Positions 27,847-40,458 of a DNA stretch of 64,000 nt are shown here, piece after piece. Below the pieces are notes generated by a model. The model was not told where the DNA came from. It saw only the letters and a list, made by a program, of their open reading frames with translations, and ran no database searches. Origin of the DNA: Blasia pusilla (taxonomy: Eukaryota > Marchantiophyta > Marchantiopsida > Blasiales); contig CM114272.1 of NCBI GenBank assembly GCA_050084515.1, positions 25,544,001 through 25,608,000 on the forward strand, given 5' to 3'. Position 1 is the stretch's first letter. Each line of letters begins with the position of its first letter. A program made the translations under genes and the position numbers.

Positions 27847-28019
27847 GGTTGTACAAGTGCGGGCAACATCTTATACTCTCAACCCACCAGTATCACGTAT
27901 GCTTTAGATCGAGAATAAGAATGCAGTAGTAGTCTGTCATTTTCTTTCCATGAAAGTACCAAAATAAACAATGTAAGAAGTACTTAGAACACCTCCTCAA
28001 GAAATCATATGATCCAAGT

Positions 28020-31000
28020 CAATTTATAGCCTTGGCCTAGGAAATATGAATCAGTAGTGTCTCAATCATCATCGGAGTCTTTAGATACCATATATGAATC
28101 TGAATTGATGGTCCTGTCTTCTATAAGAGTAGATTGAGATGTTTTTGAAGCCACAACACTTTATGAAATTGTAAGAGTAGTAGCTCCCTCTAAAGATGCT
28201 TCCACATTTTCTATATCTACACTTGAGTGAGGTCTAAACCCAGATAAATCAAGGTGATCATAAGAATCTTGGCCAAGACCACCACAAACCATTCTTATAC
28301 CTCAAGCTTGCTTTTGGAGCACTATTTTCCATCCTGGTTTTTCTTCCACGTCTGCAAAGAAGACTTGCTCTAATTGACTGGGAAATACAAATGGCTCTTG
28401 TCCAAGAGGTAAGCACCTACAAAAATTTGCCAATAAAACCCGTGCTCATGAAGTACCATGCTTGGGTCACTACCATTCCATTGTGATTGGACCCACTTCC
28501 CCCTCATAAGGATCACTGGTTGGTCTCTAATACCATAGTCCAAAACCTAAATATCACTTAATATCCCAACATAAGCACACTTTGAAACTCTCTCACTCCC
28601 TATTCCAACTTCGAAAGAAAATATAGAAGCTATCCCAGAATCATAAGTAGACCATGTTGTAGGTCCACCTTCGTCTACCCGAAAATGATTTCCATAAGCC
28701 TTCATTCTTTCGCATGATTGATGAATATGAGATCGTGGAACCGCTAGTTTTAATACCAAAGCGTCTACCTCTTTACCTTCCTCAACCCACTCCCGCACCT
28801 TGGGTCTTATCCATGAAGCAAAAGTCTCCTTTGTCCTTCCCTCTACCTTGAATAAGGTGCCAAGTTTCAAGAAGCACTTGCAAATAAGTATTTTCAAGTT
28901 GCATCACAATTCTACTAGACGATTAAAACTATTGTCAGTTGTAAGGACAAGAAAACACATGGATTTGAAAAGAAGAAAATTTAGTACTTACTCCCACCAT
29001 TGGTTCATGCACGAGGTGTTTTCCAACACATATTGATGTGCACTTCAAAGAAGAGTGTGCGATAGAGTACTCTTCACACTTCCTCCTTCTAGGACCTCTC
29101 AAAAAACACCCTCCTCTTTTGTTGCATCCCACACTTGTGTTTGGATAACTTTGAAGCCCTCCATGTATTCAGTAATGAAGCCCAATGCCTCATCCAAGAT
29201 ATAGCCTTCGGCCATGCATCCTTCTTGTATAGCACGAGATCTTACGTAGCCCTTTAATACACCCAAGTACCTCTCGATTGGATACATCCAACGATAAGTT
29301 GATGGGCCACAAATATCCAACTCTTCAACTAAATTGACCATCAAGTGTGTCATGACATCAAAGAAAGATGGAGGGAAATGGATCTCCATGAGACATAATG
29401 TCTCTGCTCCATCTTCTTTTAATGTTGGTAGAGTGTAAGGGTCCCAAGTTTTCACACATAACTTTTGGAATATCCTAGACGTCCTCATGATAGTTGTTCT
29501 CATTGGAGCCTTCATCAATCCTCTAACAAAATACGGCAATAATTGTTGCATGAAAATATGGAGATCATGGGATTTCAGGCTTCCTATTGTCTTCCTTATA
29601 ATATTTTTCTACAATGATCCTCCATACCCACTTGGCACTTTCAATGTAGCCACACAACTTGTGAACACCTTCATTTCTTCAATCGTGAGGATATAATCTC
29701 CTCTAGGCTTTACCTTCGCTGATTCCCTCGATGGGTGGGATTGTAACCATAAGTGTTTTTTGATTCCTCTAGCTTCTAGATCAAGTTTTACTTGAATAGA
29801 ATTCTTATTCTTCAACCCAAATAAGGTTTTGAGGGTGTTCTCCGAAACATTCTTCTCACAATGCATAAGGTCCAACTTATGTCGTATTAATAGATCCTAA
29901 AATAAGAATAAAAATACATGAGAGAGCAAGAGTTTATTATGGTTGATTTGTTGAAACATATAAATACAATAAGCTTACAATGCCGGATGATTGATATAAA
30001 ATAAGTGAAGGTCATTTCAGCCTTAAAACTTTGTGTTGGGAGATCAAATTACTTACCTTCCAATAGGGAAGATCAAACAAGACACTCCTCCTTCCAATCC
30101 CATACTTTTTATAAGGATCTTGTTCTTGAATCTCTCCCCTATTTACTTTTCCCCTTGGCGTCCCATACAAAATGATCTTCGCTTCTGCCCATTGAAGGAT
30201 TTGGCTACTTGTTACTCGTATAGGATTTTCCCTTCTCTCAACACTACGATTGAAGTGTTTAGCCATATTGCTTTGTCGATAAGGGTGGTTACTCGGCATA
30301 TATCGTCTATGCCCCTGGTATGTATGCTTGTGACATGGTTTTGAATAATATGACTCAATATTAGGTCCACAAACTACACAAGCTAATCTACCCTTGGTGG
30401 CTTGGCCTGATACAACACCCAACCGCGGGTAATCATTAATAGTCCAGATAAGCATTGTCCTTAGATTGAAACAAGCATTATCTTTATTTGCACTATGGTG
30501 AAAGGCAAGAACTCCAACCCATAGTTGTTGTAGCTCCTCAATAAGAGGTGCTAAGTAGACATATAGATTATGACTATCCACAGACTCTTTCCTTGGAATG
30601 ATAAGAGTGAGATGCAAAAAGAACTTCTTTGTGCACAACCAAGGGGGTCACTTATAGTTCATTACAACAACCGGCCAAGTAGACCATATTGCGTTCTTAT
30701 CATTGAATGGATTAACACCATCTAATGATGTTACCTTCAGGTATAGCTTGAGAACCAAAGAATTTTAATAGTTCATCAACAGCCACTGGGAACACTATGT
30801 GCACTGCAAATGTTTAAAAGTATCATAGTAAATGTGATCTTACTAGTCTTAGCACCACAAAACAGAGGTTTACATGCCATCTTTAAGACTTCTTCATTGA
30901 ATCCCCAATCAATTGGACTAGAATCTTGGTCACTCTCGTTTATTCCAGTTTCAAATGGTTGCTCCTCTTCATCAAGAGGAGTATCAACCATCAAATCTTT

Positions 31001-31363
31001 AAAGCATCCAAATGCTTCGTTGATCATTCTTTGAACTTCAAAGTTCTCATCAAGATCATCAGATGCCGATTCTTGAGGGATTGGTGTAGGATCTATCATA
31101 CCACTATTCTTCAATTTAACTATTTGGTCAACCCTTTCTTTCCATTCCTCGTCAAAGGAGTCATATTCTTGAATATTTCTTGAGATCCTATGTCCAGGAT
31201 TTCTCTTATGGATCATAAGATGTTTCTTAATGATTGATATAAGCCTCAATCGACTTCCCTTACACTCAGTGCATGGACAATTCAGCTTGCCTAAACCAAG
31301 TTTTTTGGCGTGCTCTTTCTCTCTACGCCATAACTTTTCATTATAACTTGCGATAGGGATCAC
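28020..31363 (-). pseudogene. TNP2-like CACTA transposase (decayed)
   Basis: The minus strand carries, in order: a transposase-associated domain (31363-30776; CPCTECKGSRLRLI); DGVNPFNDKNAIWSTWPVVV; the Transposase_21 core (about 30640-29600; LIPRKESVDSHNLYVYLAPL, TINDYPRLGVVSG, GRLACVVC, VLFDLPYWK, LDLMHCEKNVSENTL); a DUF4218-like block (29551-29099; CLMEIHFPPSFFDVMTHLM, YPIERYLGVLKGYV); and a DUF4216-like block near 28800-28300. The domain order is that of autonomous CACTA elements. Stops and frame changes occur between about 30776 and 30640, near 29600 and after 28547. Some may be introns, but several fall inside conserved blocks, so this copy is probably dead. The protein would act in the nucleus to excise and insert the element. 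Confidence 0.85.
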
Positions 31364-32444
31364 TCAAATCCAAGTAATCACTGTACGTCGAACGAGTTAA
31401 AAAAGAGTTTTATCAATTCAGTTTGGATAAAATGTTCCATGCACAATAGAAAATAACTACAAGGGACAAGTAAAAAAAAATTGAATTAAAAAAAAATCCC
31501 ATGTAATTTAATTATCTCTTGGAGCTCCCTGATTTATCTGCCATGCCGAGAACATTGCCGTGTTAAGCTTCTCCTCACCCTTGGTTGATGGAACCACCTT
31601 TGAACAATATATCTTGATTGAAAAGCAATATAGTTCGGGGATCAATTCTCACCTTCTCTGATGATGGAAAGGAAACCTCTACTTAACACTCCATCTTCCG
31701 CACAAAACAGAATACACCACTAAGGAATAGAGGAGTATAATTTATCTGCTGAAGTCTATTCTCTTTCTCTTATGCTACGACAAACACTACTTATTGAGTA
31801 CACAATGCATATGCTGATACGTAGGCTATACCTTCATCAAAGTTTTTGAGAGATTAACTATATAAACATCTACCTTTCATGCACGTATACCTAATAAGTC
31901 ACATAAGGCTTTCACCAAGTTTAGATGCTAGCTATTATCCTTGAGGTTCGTTCCTCAGTGAAAGGGGGACATCTAAAAACATTATCATATGAGAACACTG
32001 CAAACACTTACTCGAATCATATGGCCTAAATTGGTACGAGCTCTCACTCGTAATTTCAAGTGCTGTAGCCCTTGACTTCTGTTTGATTAAAAAATCAGTT
32101 CATTAGTTATTTCAAGATTTATCCATGATAGGAACATATGTTGAATCGTCCACACCATGAAAGTGTGGATGGGATGGATTTAAATACTCCGACGGATTAC
32201 ATTATAGATATAAACAATGGAAAGGGCAACACACCTCTCCAATAATACTGCCTTGGATTCTAAAGGTATTTTACGTAAATCCGTTTCTCAGGGCTTCCGC
32301 TCAGATGGGTAAAAATGCTTTCTCCGCAGTGCAAAAAATGATCTGTCATAAGAGGGGAGACAAAAAAAGAGCAAGTGATGATAATAATGGGGAGCAACAC
32401 CACAAATCGATATATTTTGTTTCCACACTCATTGATTTCAAGTA

Positions 32445-32446
<2 letters not shown>
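31364..32446. other. CACTA internal region between transposase and captured segment
   Basis: No domain is recognised on either strand. It probably contains the upstream leader or an intron of the transposase transcription unit. Confidence 0.35.

Positions 32447-32490
<44 letters not shown>
32447..32490. repeat. (TC)22 microsatellite
   Basis: An uninterrupted TC dinucleotide run. On the minus strand it extends the KNL1-like reading frame as Arg-Glu repeats. Confidence 0.95.
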
Positions 32491-32493
<3 letters not shown>

Positions 32494-33440
32494 AACGAGC
32501 GAGTTGCCATTTTTTCCTCCCACATGTCCTGGTTAGCCAACTCTGACAGCTTGAAATTGAAAGTGGTGCTATCCAACGTGATGTTCGTTTCATCAACGAC
32601 ATAGTCTTTTTGCTGATCGGATAATTGGCGAAGGTCGACAGGGCCCGTATTATCTTCATGCTCGTTGTTACAAGACAAGTGTAGTTTGATAAACCCAAGC
32701 TTCTCGTAAGATTTATGAGACACATGAAAGCGGATGCTAACCAAATTCAGAGATTTCCACCGACTGCTCCATTTGACTGCAAATGAGTTCCATTGGGAGA
32801 GGATACTGATATGTTTCAAGCAAAAAGCACAACCCCGCACCCACGTGCAAATTTGGAAACCATTCACTTTCATAGACACATTCTTGACCTAATATGAATT
32901 AGCCTCCAATATTTATTTTATTTTACAACCCCCATCAAAAGGAAGTGCGAGACTGAGGAAGACAGCAAAGTGACGGAGTGCGATAGTACCTTGCTAGAGT
33001 GCCATTGTCCCTTGAATCCAACCAGTTCTCTGGTCTTAAAGCTGGACTGAAGACTGATGGATCCGCATTACCGAATCTCTGTTTACCTTTCCTCGTCCTA
33101 CGATCAGTCCCTTGACTTAGAACAATTGGCAACTGGTTCTCTTTGTCATTACCATACAAATTTTGATTCATTGTTGCGATCCTTGGTGATCGTCTTTCTC
33201 TGTTTCCTGTGCGATTAGAAGAGTTTCCCGCGCCATCACGGGAGGGTTTTTGTAATCTTTGTCACAAGTAAATATGTGCAGTGAGGGAGGTGCTTCTACA
33301 AAGCTCACTCGTCTACCAATAGACCTCTTCTTGCGCCTCTTCCTCCTAGAAACACTCTCACTCTCGTTTCCATATAAGGTTGTGTCTCCAAAGCTTGATT
33401 GCTCATGTGAAGGGGTCGCAAAGGTTTCCTCATTACTCAT
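32491..33440 (-). pseudogene. KNL1-like kinetochore protein fragment captured in the CACTA element
   Basis: Minus-strand ORFs carry two features I associate with plant KNL1/SPC105. About 33340-33230 reads RRVSF (the PP1-docking RVSF motif) followed by SLHIFTCDKDYKNPP, similar to the VHIF..DEDYETPP block after RVSF in plant KNL1. About 32615-32560 reads NITLDSTTFNFKLSEL, similar to the plant MELT-like motif ITMDSTAFSMHF. Between them is a Lys/Asn-rich stretch (NDKENQL, KGKQRFGNADPSVFSPAL). The frame shifts near 33170, stops intervene before the second block, and the sequence ends in a (GA)n tract, so this is a broken N-terminal piece without the C-terminal coiled coil and RWD region. In a host gene this segment recruits PP1 and BUB proteins at kinetochores. 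Homology is from memory of motifs. Confidence 0.5.
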
Positions 33441-33524
33441 CTCGGAGTATTGAAAAATATGTCATGCGCAAGTTTCCTTTCATTGAGCACTCGATTTCAT
33501 GTGGCTATCCAAAAAAAATAGCCA

Positions 33525-33526
<2 letters not shown>

Positions 33527-33610
<84 letters not shown>
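33527..33610. repeat. (TC)42 microsatellite with a flanking 8-bp hairpin
   Basis: A pure TC run of 84 bases. Immediately before it GTGGCTAT and ATAGCCAC form a short inverted repeat around an A-rich loop (33501-33525). Confidence 0.95.
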
Positions 33611-33614
<4 letters not shown>

Positions 33615-33878
33615 AGCGGTAGATGACCAAGAGGTTAGCTGAACAAACATAAGGTCCTCTTGAAGAGGTGTTGGGTTCAACTCTCCCATTGGACAGTGGG
33701 GGGCGGTCTCAACCCTAGGGCAGTGGCGTCCTCTACCTAGGGCATGGATAGTCCATGTTCGAAAGAGAGAACGCCTTGTGTGCCTTTCATGTGTGTGCCT
33801 TGACTATGCTCCAAGATAAAAAATTTGGATAAAATTCCAGGCCTTCACAAAAGAAAAAAACAAGAAAAAAAAACCAAA
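33611..33878 (+). mobile_element. Probable tRNA-derived SINE
   Basis: After the TC run the sequence resembles a tRNA-like Pol III head. An A-box-like AGGTTAGCTGAAC lies near 33632 and a B-box-like GGGTTCAACTCT near 33671, about 35-40 bases apart. An unrelated body follows and an A-rich tail (GAAAAAAACAAGAAAAAAAA) ends near 33875. Length of about 270 bp, internal promoter and A-rich end fit a SINE. I cannot see a clear target duplication, and the parent tRNA is not assigned. Confidence 0.4.
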
Positions 33879-34010
33879 TCTCCTGAGTGAGAACCCCAAA
33901 TCTAGATGTGAAGGTGCCATGCCAGATGCGATGTTAATTTCACATATGTGGAAGGGGTCCGATAAGCCAGATCGGCTTCCCGTGGACTAAAAATCTACTC
34001 TACTCTACTC

Positions 34011-34085
<75 letters not shown>

Positions 34086-35341
34086 GCCATTGATTCCATA
34101 GCAAAAAAGAGAAGCATACGCTTTACATTACATGAGAAAAATGCGTTTAGGTCTCACAAATGACCAACAAATGCTATGGAGAAATTGAAGTTGTAAGGAC
34201 GTGGGATGATTTCAGATGCTTTGACGGATCCCATCCTTGACAATGAGGACTACCATGGGGAAGGTTTAGAGTAGTCTACTTCAACGTGGAAACAAGAAGC
34301 CGCTGGAATGTTCTTCTTCCTTGCTTGAACTCCCCGAATGATCCAGCTCCATGCCCCACTATCCTTCTGGACGTGCTCCCGCCCACTCAATTCAACGACT
34401 CTAAGCTTCAGAATCCTAGTTACCATAGGAGCCGCAACAAGATTGAGGTCAGCAATCCATCCCGAGATCCATCCCAGATTTCCGTTTTTGTTCGAAGTTA
34501 CCAATCCATCTCACTCCCAAGTTTTCAACAAAGAAGCAATGAGTTTCAAGCAGACGATCAATCTTAGGTTGCAATGCAACAGATTCGCATGGAGTTTCAA
34601 TTCAACTCAATTGGAAGCCACTATTGCTGCGTTGCCCACTCCATCTCACCTTGAAGCAAACTTGTCGGATAAAAGAGCGTCTAAAGCTTGTGCCGATGCC
34701 GATACGCTGAGGACGATGTGTCTCAAGATTCTTCAACAACCTCACTTCTAAAAAATGAACGAGGGTAGCAGAATTGAGAGTAAGAGTACATGAGAGTAAA
34801 CAATCGAGAGTACATGAGAGTAGGGTTTCGCGCATAGGCTTTGTTGGGGGTCACGATGAGCCTCCTCTTTAAACTTGCACATATTTGACTCCCGCGTATT
34901 TCTTAAGGGGTACCGGCCACTTGGATCTTCTCTTCTTTCTAGGTATACCTTTTAGTTTCGAATTATGACTACGCCTAGTACTTTTATTTCCACCTAATTT
35001 ATATACTTATTAGTTAAATATTAATCGATTTATCATTATTCTTAGGTTTTACACGTCATGTACTTCGTTAGTCTATTAGTTATAAAAATTAACTACATTA
35101 AGTTAAGAGGACTAGATTTAGTTAACTTCATTTCCTCGTCATAAAATATAATATAAAATCATGTATTTTATAATCATATTTTATTGCTACTAATAATTTT
35201 TAAATTACACGTCATACTTAGTAACTATGTTTAGTGACATACTAAGACTATATGATTATATGTTAGTAATCTTAGGATTTCTAGTTGTAAAACTAGTGCT
35301 ATAGTACCTAGTTCTAAATACTTTAATTCTAAAATCACCTA
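33879..35341. other. CACTA right-hand internal and subterminal region
   Basis: Apart from the TC tract at 34014-34082, the part to about 34850 has overlapping open frames on both strands without recognised domains and may be more captured sequence. From about 34990 to 35341 the DNA is AT-rich with repeated CTAGTT and CTAGTG words, as expected for subterminal repeats. Confidence 0.4.
34014..34082. repeat. (TC)n microsatellite, about 34 units
   Basis: Preceded by a degenerate CTACT pentanucleotide run (ACTCTACTCTACTCTA), then a pure TC run. Confidence 0.95.
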
Positions 35342-35354
35342 TTTCCTTCTAGTG
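35342..35354. repeat. Right terminal inverted repeat of the CACTA element
   Basis: TTTCCTTCTAGTG ends at 35354 and is followed by the target duplication CTA at 35355-35357. It is the reverse complement of the left terminus except at one base. Confidence 0.85.
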
Positions 35355-37497
35355 CTATTTGGTTGTGGAGTGTAACGGTAAGTTACTAAACGTTGGATGC
35401 CATTCTAACATAAATAATCATCAAACTCTGTTGAAAGATACTCTCCTCCTCCATCATAACGCAATTTGAGAATGTGAGCTCCAATATGCTTCTCTACTAG
35501 AACTCTGAATGTTTGGAACATTGAGAATACCTCTGACTTGGCTTTCATAAAGTATATCCATATATACCTAGAGAAGTTATAAATAAATGAAACAAAGTAA
35601 TGGCAAGCACTAAAGCTATGTTGTGATGTTGTCCACACATCGTTGTGGATCAACTATAATATCTTGGATGCTCTTCTACCTTGCTTTGGGAAAGGAAATC
35701 TAGCTTGTTTTCCAAATTGGCAAGCTGGACATACCTCTAACGTAAAAATACTTCCTAATTTAGGAAGTCCTATTATTATATTAGATGATGAAAGACTTTG
35801 TAATCTTTGAAGATTCACATGTCTAATTCTCTGATGCCATACATTTAGATCTGTGATTTGTTGGCCGGTTTGACCATACGTTGTTGTTTGAATATCTGAC
35901 ATAGAAATATCTAATTTGAATATTCTACCATAGCTAGTTCCTTTGGCTATCGTAGTTTGATCATCCGTTCTTTCAATGAAACAACCATCTATGTTGAGTG
36001 TCATCTCGTGTAAACACAACTGCAAGATCTTTCATTGGCTCCAAACTACTCAACCATTTAGCTTATGAGGTCATATGATTTGATGCACCACAGTCAATGT
36101 ATCAATCTGCTATTAAGTCTTTCTTGACCATTGCTCTCATATGACGAGTCATGACCAAGAGATGTTATGTTTATGAATTTTGTTGTTCTTGGTACAGCCC
36201 TTGGTATTGTTGTTGTAAGGCTTTTGTTCTCATATCTGCCTTCTTCTTGAAGCAAAATTTTACATAGTGACTCTTTATCCCACAATAATTGCAAGATCTA
36301 GGGACCCTCTGTTGTTGACCTCGACCCCACCAGTTTCCACCATCACCACCTTGTCATTGTGTCTGAAACTGGTTTGTAGTTGATTGAGTGAGGTTATATT
36401 GAATGTCTCTTCCTCCATATGTTTGATATCCATGACAGAAGCTTCTGCCATGACCCCTGCCTCTGTTTGGTCCATAACTTGCAAAAAGCGCACTCTTATG
36501 CAAACTATATGAGTTACCGCTGCCTACTAGGCGCATCTCTTCATTGATTAACATTGGGACTAACTCTTGAAAGGTTGGATACTTATATCTCACAGAGATA
36601 GAGGTCTTAAAGGACTCGTAATCCTTTGGAAGGCCTTGAAGGTTGAACAAAATCATATTATCATCTTCTATTGTCACTCCAATGTTATTCAATTGATACT
36701 CTACAACCCTTTCCTCACTTTGTTCAATTGAAGCTTTCTAGCCTTTGTAGATGTCTGGAACACCTTTTCCAATGCATCCATGGCCTCCTTCAGAATATCA
36801 ATATCTCGAATAGATCGTTATTGAAATATAGTGAATTACTTACGTTGCGCATTTGTTCCAGGCGCAAATATTAAAGTCTGTTGAGTTATCTTATGGCTAA
36901 GCCTCATCACCTGTGATAAGCTCCCATAGATCTTCACCCTTGAGAAATTGTTTTATGCGAGATATTGTATGTTTGCTTATCTAGCTTCTCGTATGTGATT
37001 GCTGTTGAAGAATATTCCATGACGAATGATTTCCCTCACCAAAACGTAATTTTACACTCTCAATTGCTCCAATTGAAGCATAGATCACTCCTACACTTAA
37101 ATCAATCTGAAAATTTCCAATTTTGATAAACTATATGATAGAACTAGTCAAAATTGGCACGTAGAAAGCAGACTGCACAACTTTTCTTCACTAATTGTAC
37201 ATTCCTACATAGAAATTGCTATTGCAAGAGCTCATAATGTCAGAATTAAGCGATTTTGGATGCGTTGGAAAGCTCTCAACGAGCTCTACACATGTCTTGT
37301 ATGGCTAAATTGACCGAGAAAGCTCTAGAAAAAACCTCCAAAGTTTTATCAACATCAAAGCTCCACCTGAAATCTGCACCCACTAAACTCTGAACAAAAT
37401 TTCCTTCTCCCAAACGGAAATTGTGCCTTCTCTTGCCTCTATTCTCTCCTCAAATACTAAGAATTTCAAGTAATGTTCTCCTATCGCTCTGATACCA
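35355..37497 (-). pseudogene. Ty1/copia gag-protease-integrase region (5' half)
   Basis: On the minus strand, downstream of the primer-binding site: a gag segment with FLKGEDLWELITGDEA (about 36950-36890) and then ILFNLQGLPKDYESFKTS (about 36640-36580). A zinc-knuckle-like CNYCGIKSHYVKFCF lies near 36290-36250, followed by a protease-like WYIDCGASNHM (about 36110-36080). The GAG-pre-integrase block is at about 35860-35700 (LNVWHQRIRHVNLQRLQ, CPACQFGKQAR) and the integrase core at 35653-35405 (DVWTTSQHS, FVSFIYNFSRYIWIYFMKAK, YDGGGEYLSTEFDDYL). The frame changes several times and has an in-frame TAG after DDYLC. The polyprotein continues at 22420, beyond the CACTA insertion. The catalytic DDE integrase is recognisable but the copy cannot make an intact polyprotein. 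Confidence 0.88.
37486..37497 (-). other. Copia primer-binding site (initiator tRNA-Met)
   Basis: The minus strand reads TGGTATCAGAGC immediately next to the LTR end. This is the standard initiator-methionine-tRNA primer site of plant Ty1/copia elements. Confidence 0.88.
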
Positions 37498-37826
37498 TGA
37501 GAAAAACTGTTAAAGAAGCATAACTGGTGGGAAACGACTCTCACACTCACACACCACTATGGAGAACAAAATTTACAATAAGAGAATGAGTGGAGGCTGG
37601 CCCCCTTCTCAATTATATAGGGTATGTATAAGAAACCCTAAACCTAACCTTAATCATAGTCTCGAGTTAGACTAATTGTGATGAACTAATCCTAGTTAAG
37701 ATAATCGCGCTTAACTGACTAACCAAGATTAAGCTTCCCTACTTCATGTAAGTACCAAATGTAGCAGTTCGGATGTCTTGTGAGCTTGACTGTAACTCAA
37801 TCTTCACCAATTTTTATGAAGATCCA
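37498..37826 (-). mobile_element. 5' LTR of the copia element
   Basis: On the minus strand the LTR begins TGGATCTTCATAAAAATTGG and ends in CTCA next to the primer-binding site, giving TG...CA termini and about 329 bp. A TATA-like CCCTATATAATTG sits at about 37625-37613, in the right place for the LTR promoter. The outer boundary is inferred from the TG start; the matching 3' LTR is not in the window, so it cannot be confirmed by pairing. Confidence 0.65.
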
Positions 37827-38916
37827 TTATTTCAACGTAAATAATATGGTCATTTTTTGGGGGAATGGTGGGTCGTTAAAAGATTTTGGTATGGGATGTT
37901 TGATACCTTCAATGTTTTAGTATGTTGGGGATTGTAATCTCTTTTGTCGCCTATTGGTTAGATAAAGGCTGTCTTCTAATTTGTCTTTGCTGGACTCGAT
38001 GTGTTAATGGTCATCCTCTCACCATCGCGATCTTCTAATCCCAAATTTCTCAAAATCCTTTTCCTTTTGTTTCGTATCCCTTCCATCGTTCCCAAAGTGG
38101 AACGATGGAAGGAATTTGAAGGCTCCAAATTCATCCCCCCCCTTGAACATAGTTATGAAGAAATTAGGGGCCCTCCTTTTTTCCAAGGGTACCTTTCACT
38201 AGAAGAAAGCCTTAGTTATACATTAGTAGGAATATCGTATTTTTAACACTAAGTTACTTACGAGTGGAGTCCAATAGAACTAAAATACAACTACATGCAA
38301 CTAGAGAGGCCTATATGGAATGAAACAATATTGGTTAGCTACTAACAATGACTATAAGGTGCAACATGGAATTTTTCTTTATGTAGCTATTTTTAAGAAG
38401 AATTATTACAAATGACTTAGAAATACAATTTAATGAATTAAATTAAAATTTTTTTTGATCCATAACATGTGATATAAAAATAAGAGTAGATTAGAACTAG
38501 TGGTAAGAAATAATTTTTTATGCATGTTTTTTTATATATAATTAGTGTATTAAAACTATTTCCAAGTTGGAAAATAATACCCTAATAAGACTACATCATT
38601 ATGTCTTCATCCTTCTTTGAGCTCGTTCTAATTCCATTCCAAGCACTTTTCTCGTACTCTTGGAGCTCACGTTCCGTGGCCACACATAAACTCTTGGTTG
38701 AAATATTTCTAAAACAATCGCAAGAGAGAGTTAAAAGGGGAAATTGAGAACTCATGATAGCGAGATTAGTATTTCCATCAATCCCTCAATCTCCATCTTC
38801 TTTTTTCCAAAAAGTTTTGGCTTATGCTTAGACAATCAGGATTTGAAAAGAAGATCAACATTAATGAAGCATTGGATCGAACAAGGTGGAAGGCTTCTAA
38901 GCTCTCTCTCTTTTGT

Positions 38917-39653
<737 letters not shown>

Positions 39654-40458
39654 GTAATGTGCATTTTGAAGTTACAACTACAATTTTTTGCTATTCCGAT
39701 ACACTATCATTCCCACATTCTTGTGAGAAGAAACCTGCTTATATGATTGCCATTTGCAAGCCAACTCTTGCTTTTCGTTGTTGATGAATATTTGTACATT
39801 AGTTTCTATGTGTTATCTCATGGATGGATCGCATAATGACATGCATCTCTCTTGAGGTAGCATATAGTCCTTAGGGAAACCATAGCATAATGCATATGGT
39901 ATGTTTGAGGCATCGTGAATAGGTATTGTAGTTGACAATAATATACAATATGTGCTACTTACGATAATGACTAATCACTCAAGATATCAAAAGGAAATTT
40001 TGAATGGCAAGCTACAAGCAAACAATGGTGAATAGTGTGATGAAGTAAATATAGGAGGTTTAAAGATCTCCCTTCCAAAATGCCTAGCGTATCGTAGCTT
40101 TAGGTCGATGTGCCAATGACATGAACATGTGATTAAGAATGAGGGTAGAGATGAAGAGGGCACTGCTTGAGAACCTAGAAAATTGAAGTGCAAGTAAGTA
40201 TATATATAGAGGGAGAGAGGCATGAGCCAAGCATCAACATGCCATAAGATCCCAAAAGTTAAGGGAGGCACTAGTCGAGGAAGCTAAACGCGAGTGTGTG
40301 TTTGAGAGCTTGTGTATGGACATGTCTACAATTTTGTCGAGGTTTCACTAGGGAGCTAATTAATAAAATCGTATTCAACAGAGATTGATTCCAAGGGATC
40401 ATTGAACATATGGAAAGTTATTATTCCCGGAAGAAATGTTGTGGTGGGAGCCTAAGAG

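Larger units (their letters stand above)
22424..35354 (-). mobile_element. CACTA (En/Spm) DNA transposon inserted in a copia element
   Basis: The left end at 22424 reads CACTAGAAAGAAAC and the right end, inverted, reads CACTAGAAGGAAAT: a 13-bp terminal inverted repeat with one mismatch. Both sides carry the 3-bp duplication CTA (22421-22423 and 35355-35357), the size expected for CACTA elements. Subterminal regions share motifs such as AGTACCTAGTT. Deleting the element and one CTA joins the two halves of the copia integrase in frame (TPQPN to RVVERKN), which independently proves both borders. Genes inside run on the minus strand: TNP2-like transposase (about 31363-28020), TNPA-like ORF (about 26040-23722) and captured host sequence upstream (32.5-33.4 kb). 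The coding parts contain stops and frameshifts, so the copy is probably non-autonomous. Confidence 0.9.

Noticed and set aside
34250-34751. Possible captured gene on either strand at 34.25-34.75 kb
   Set aside because: Open frames exist on both strands but neither shows a recognisable motif; it is recorded only as unassigned CACTA interior.
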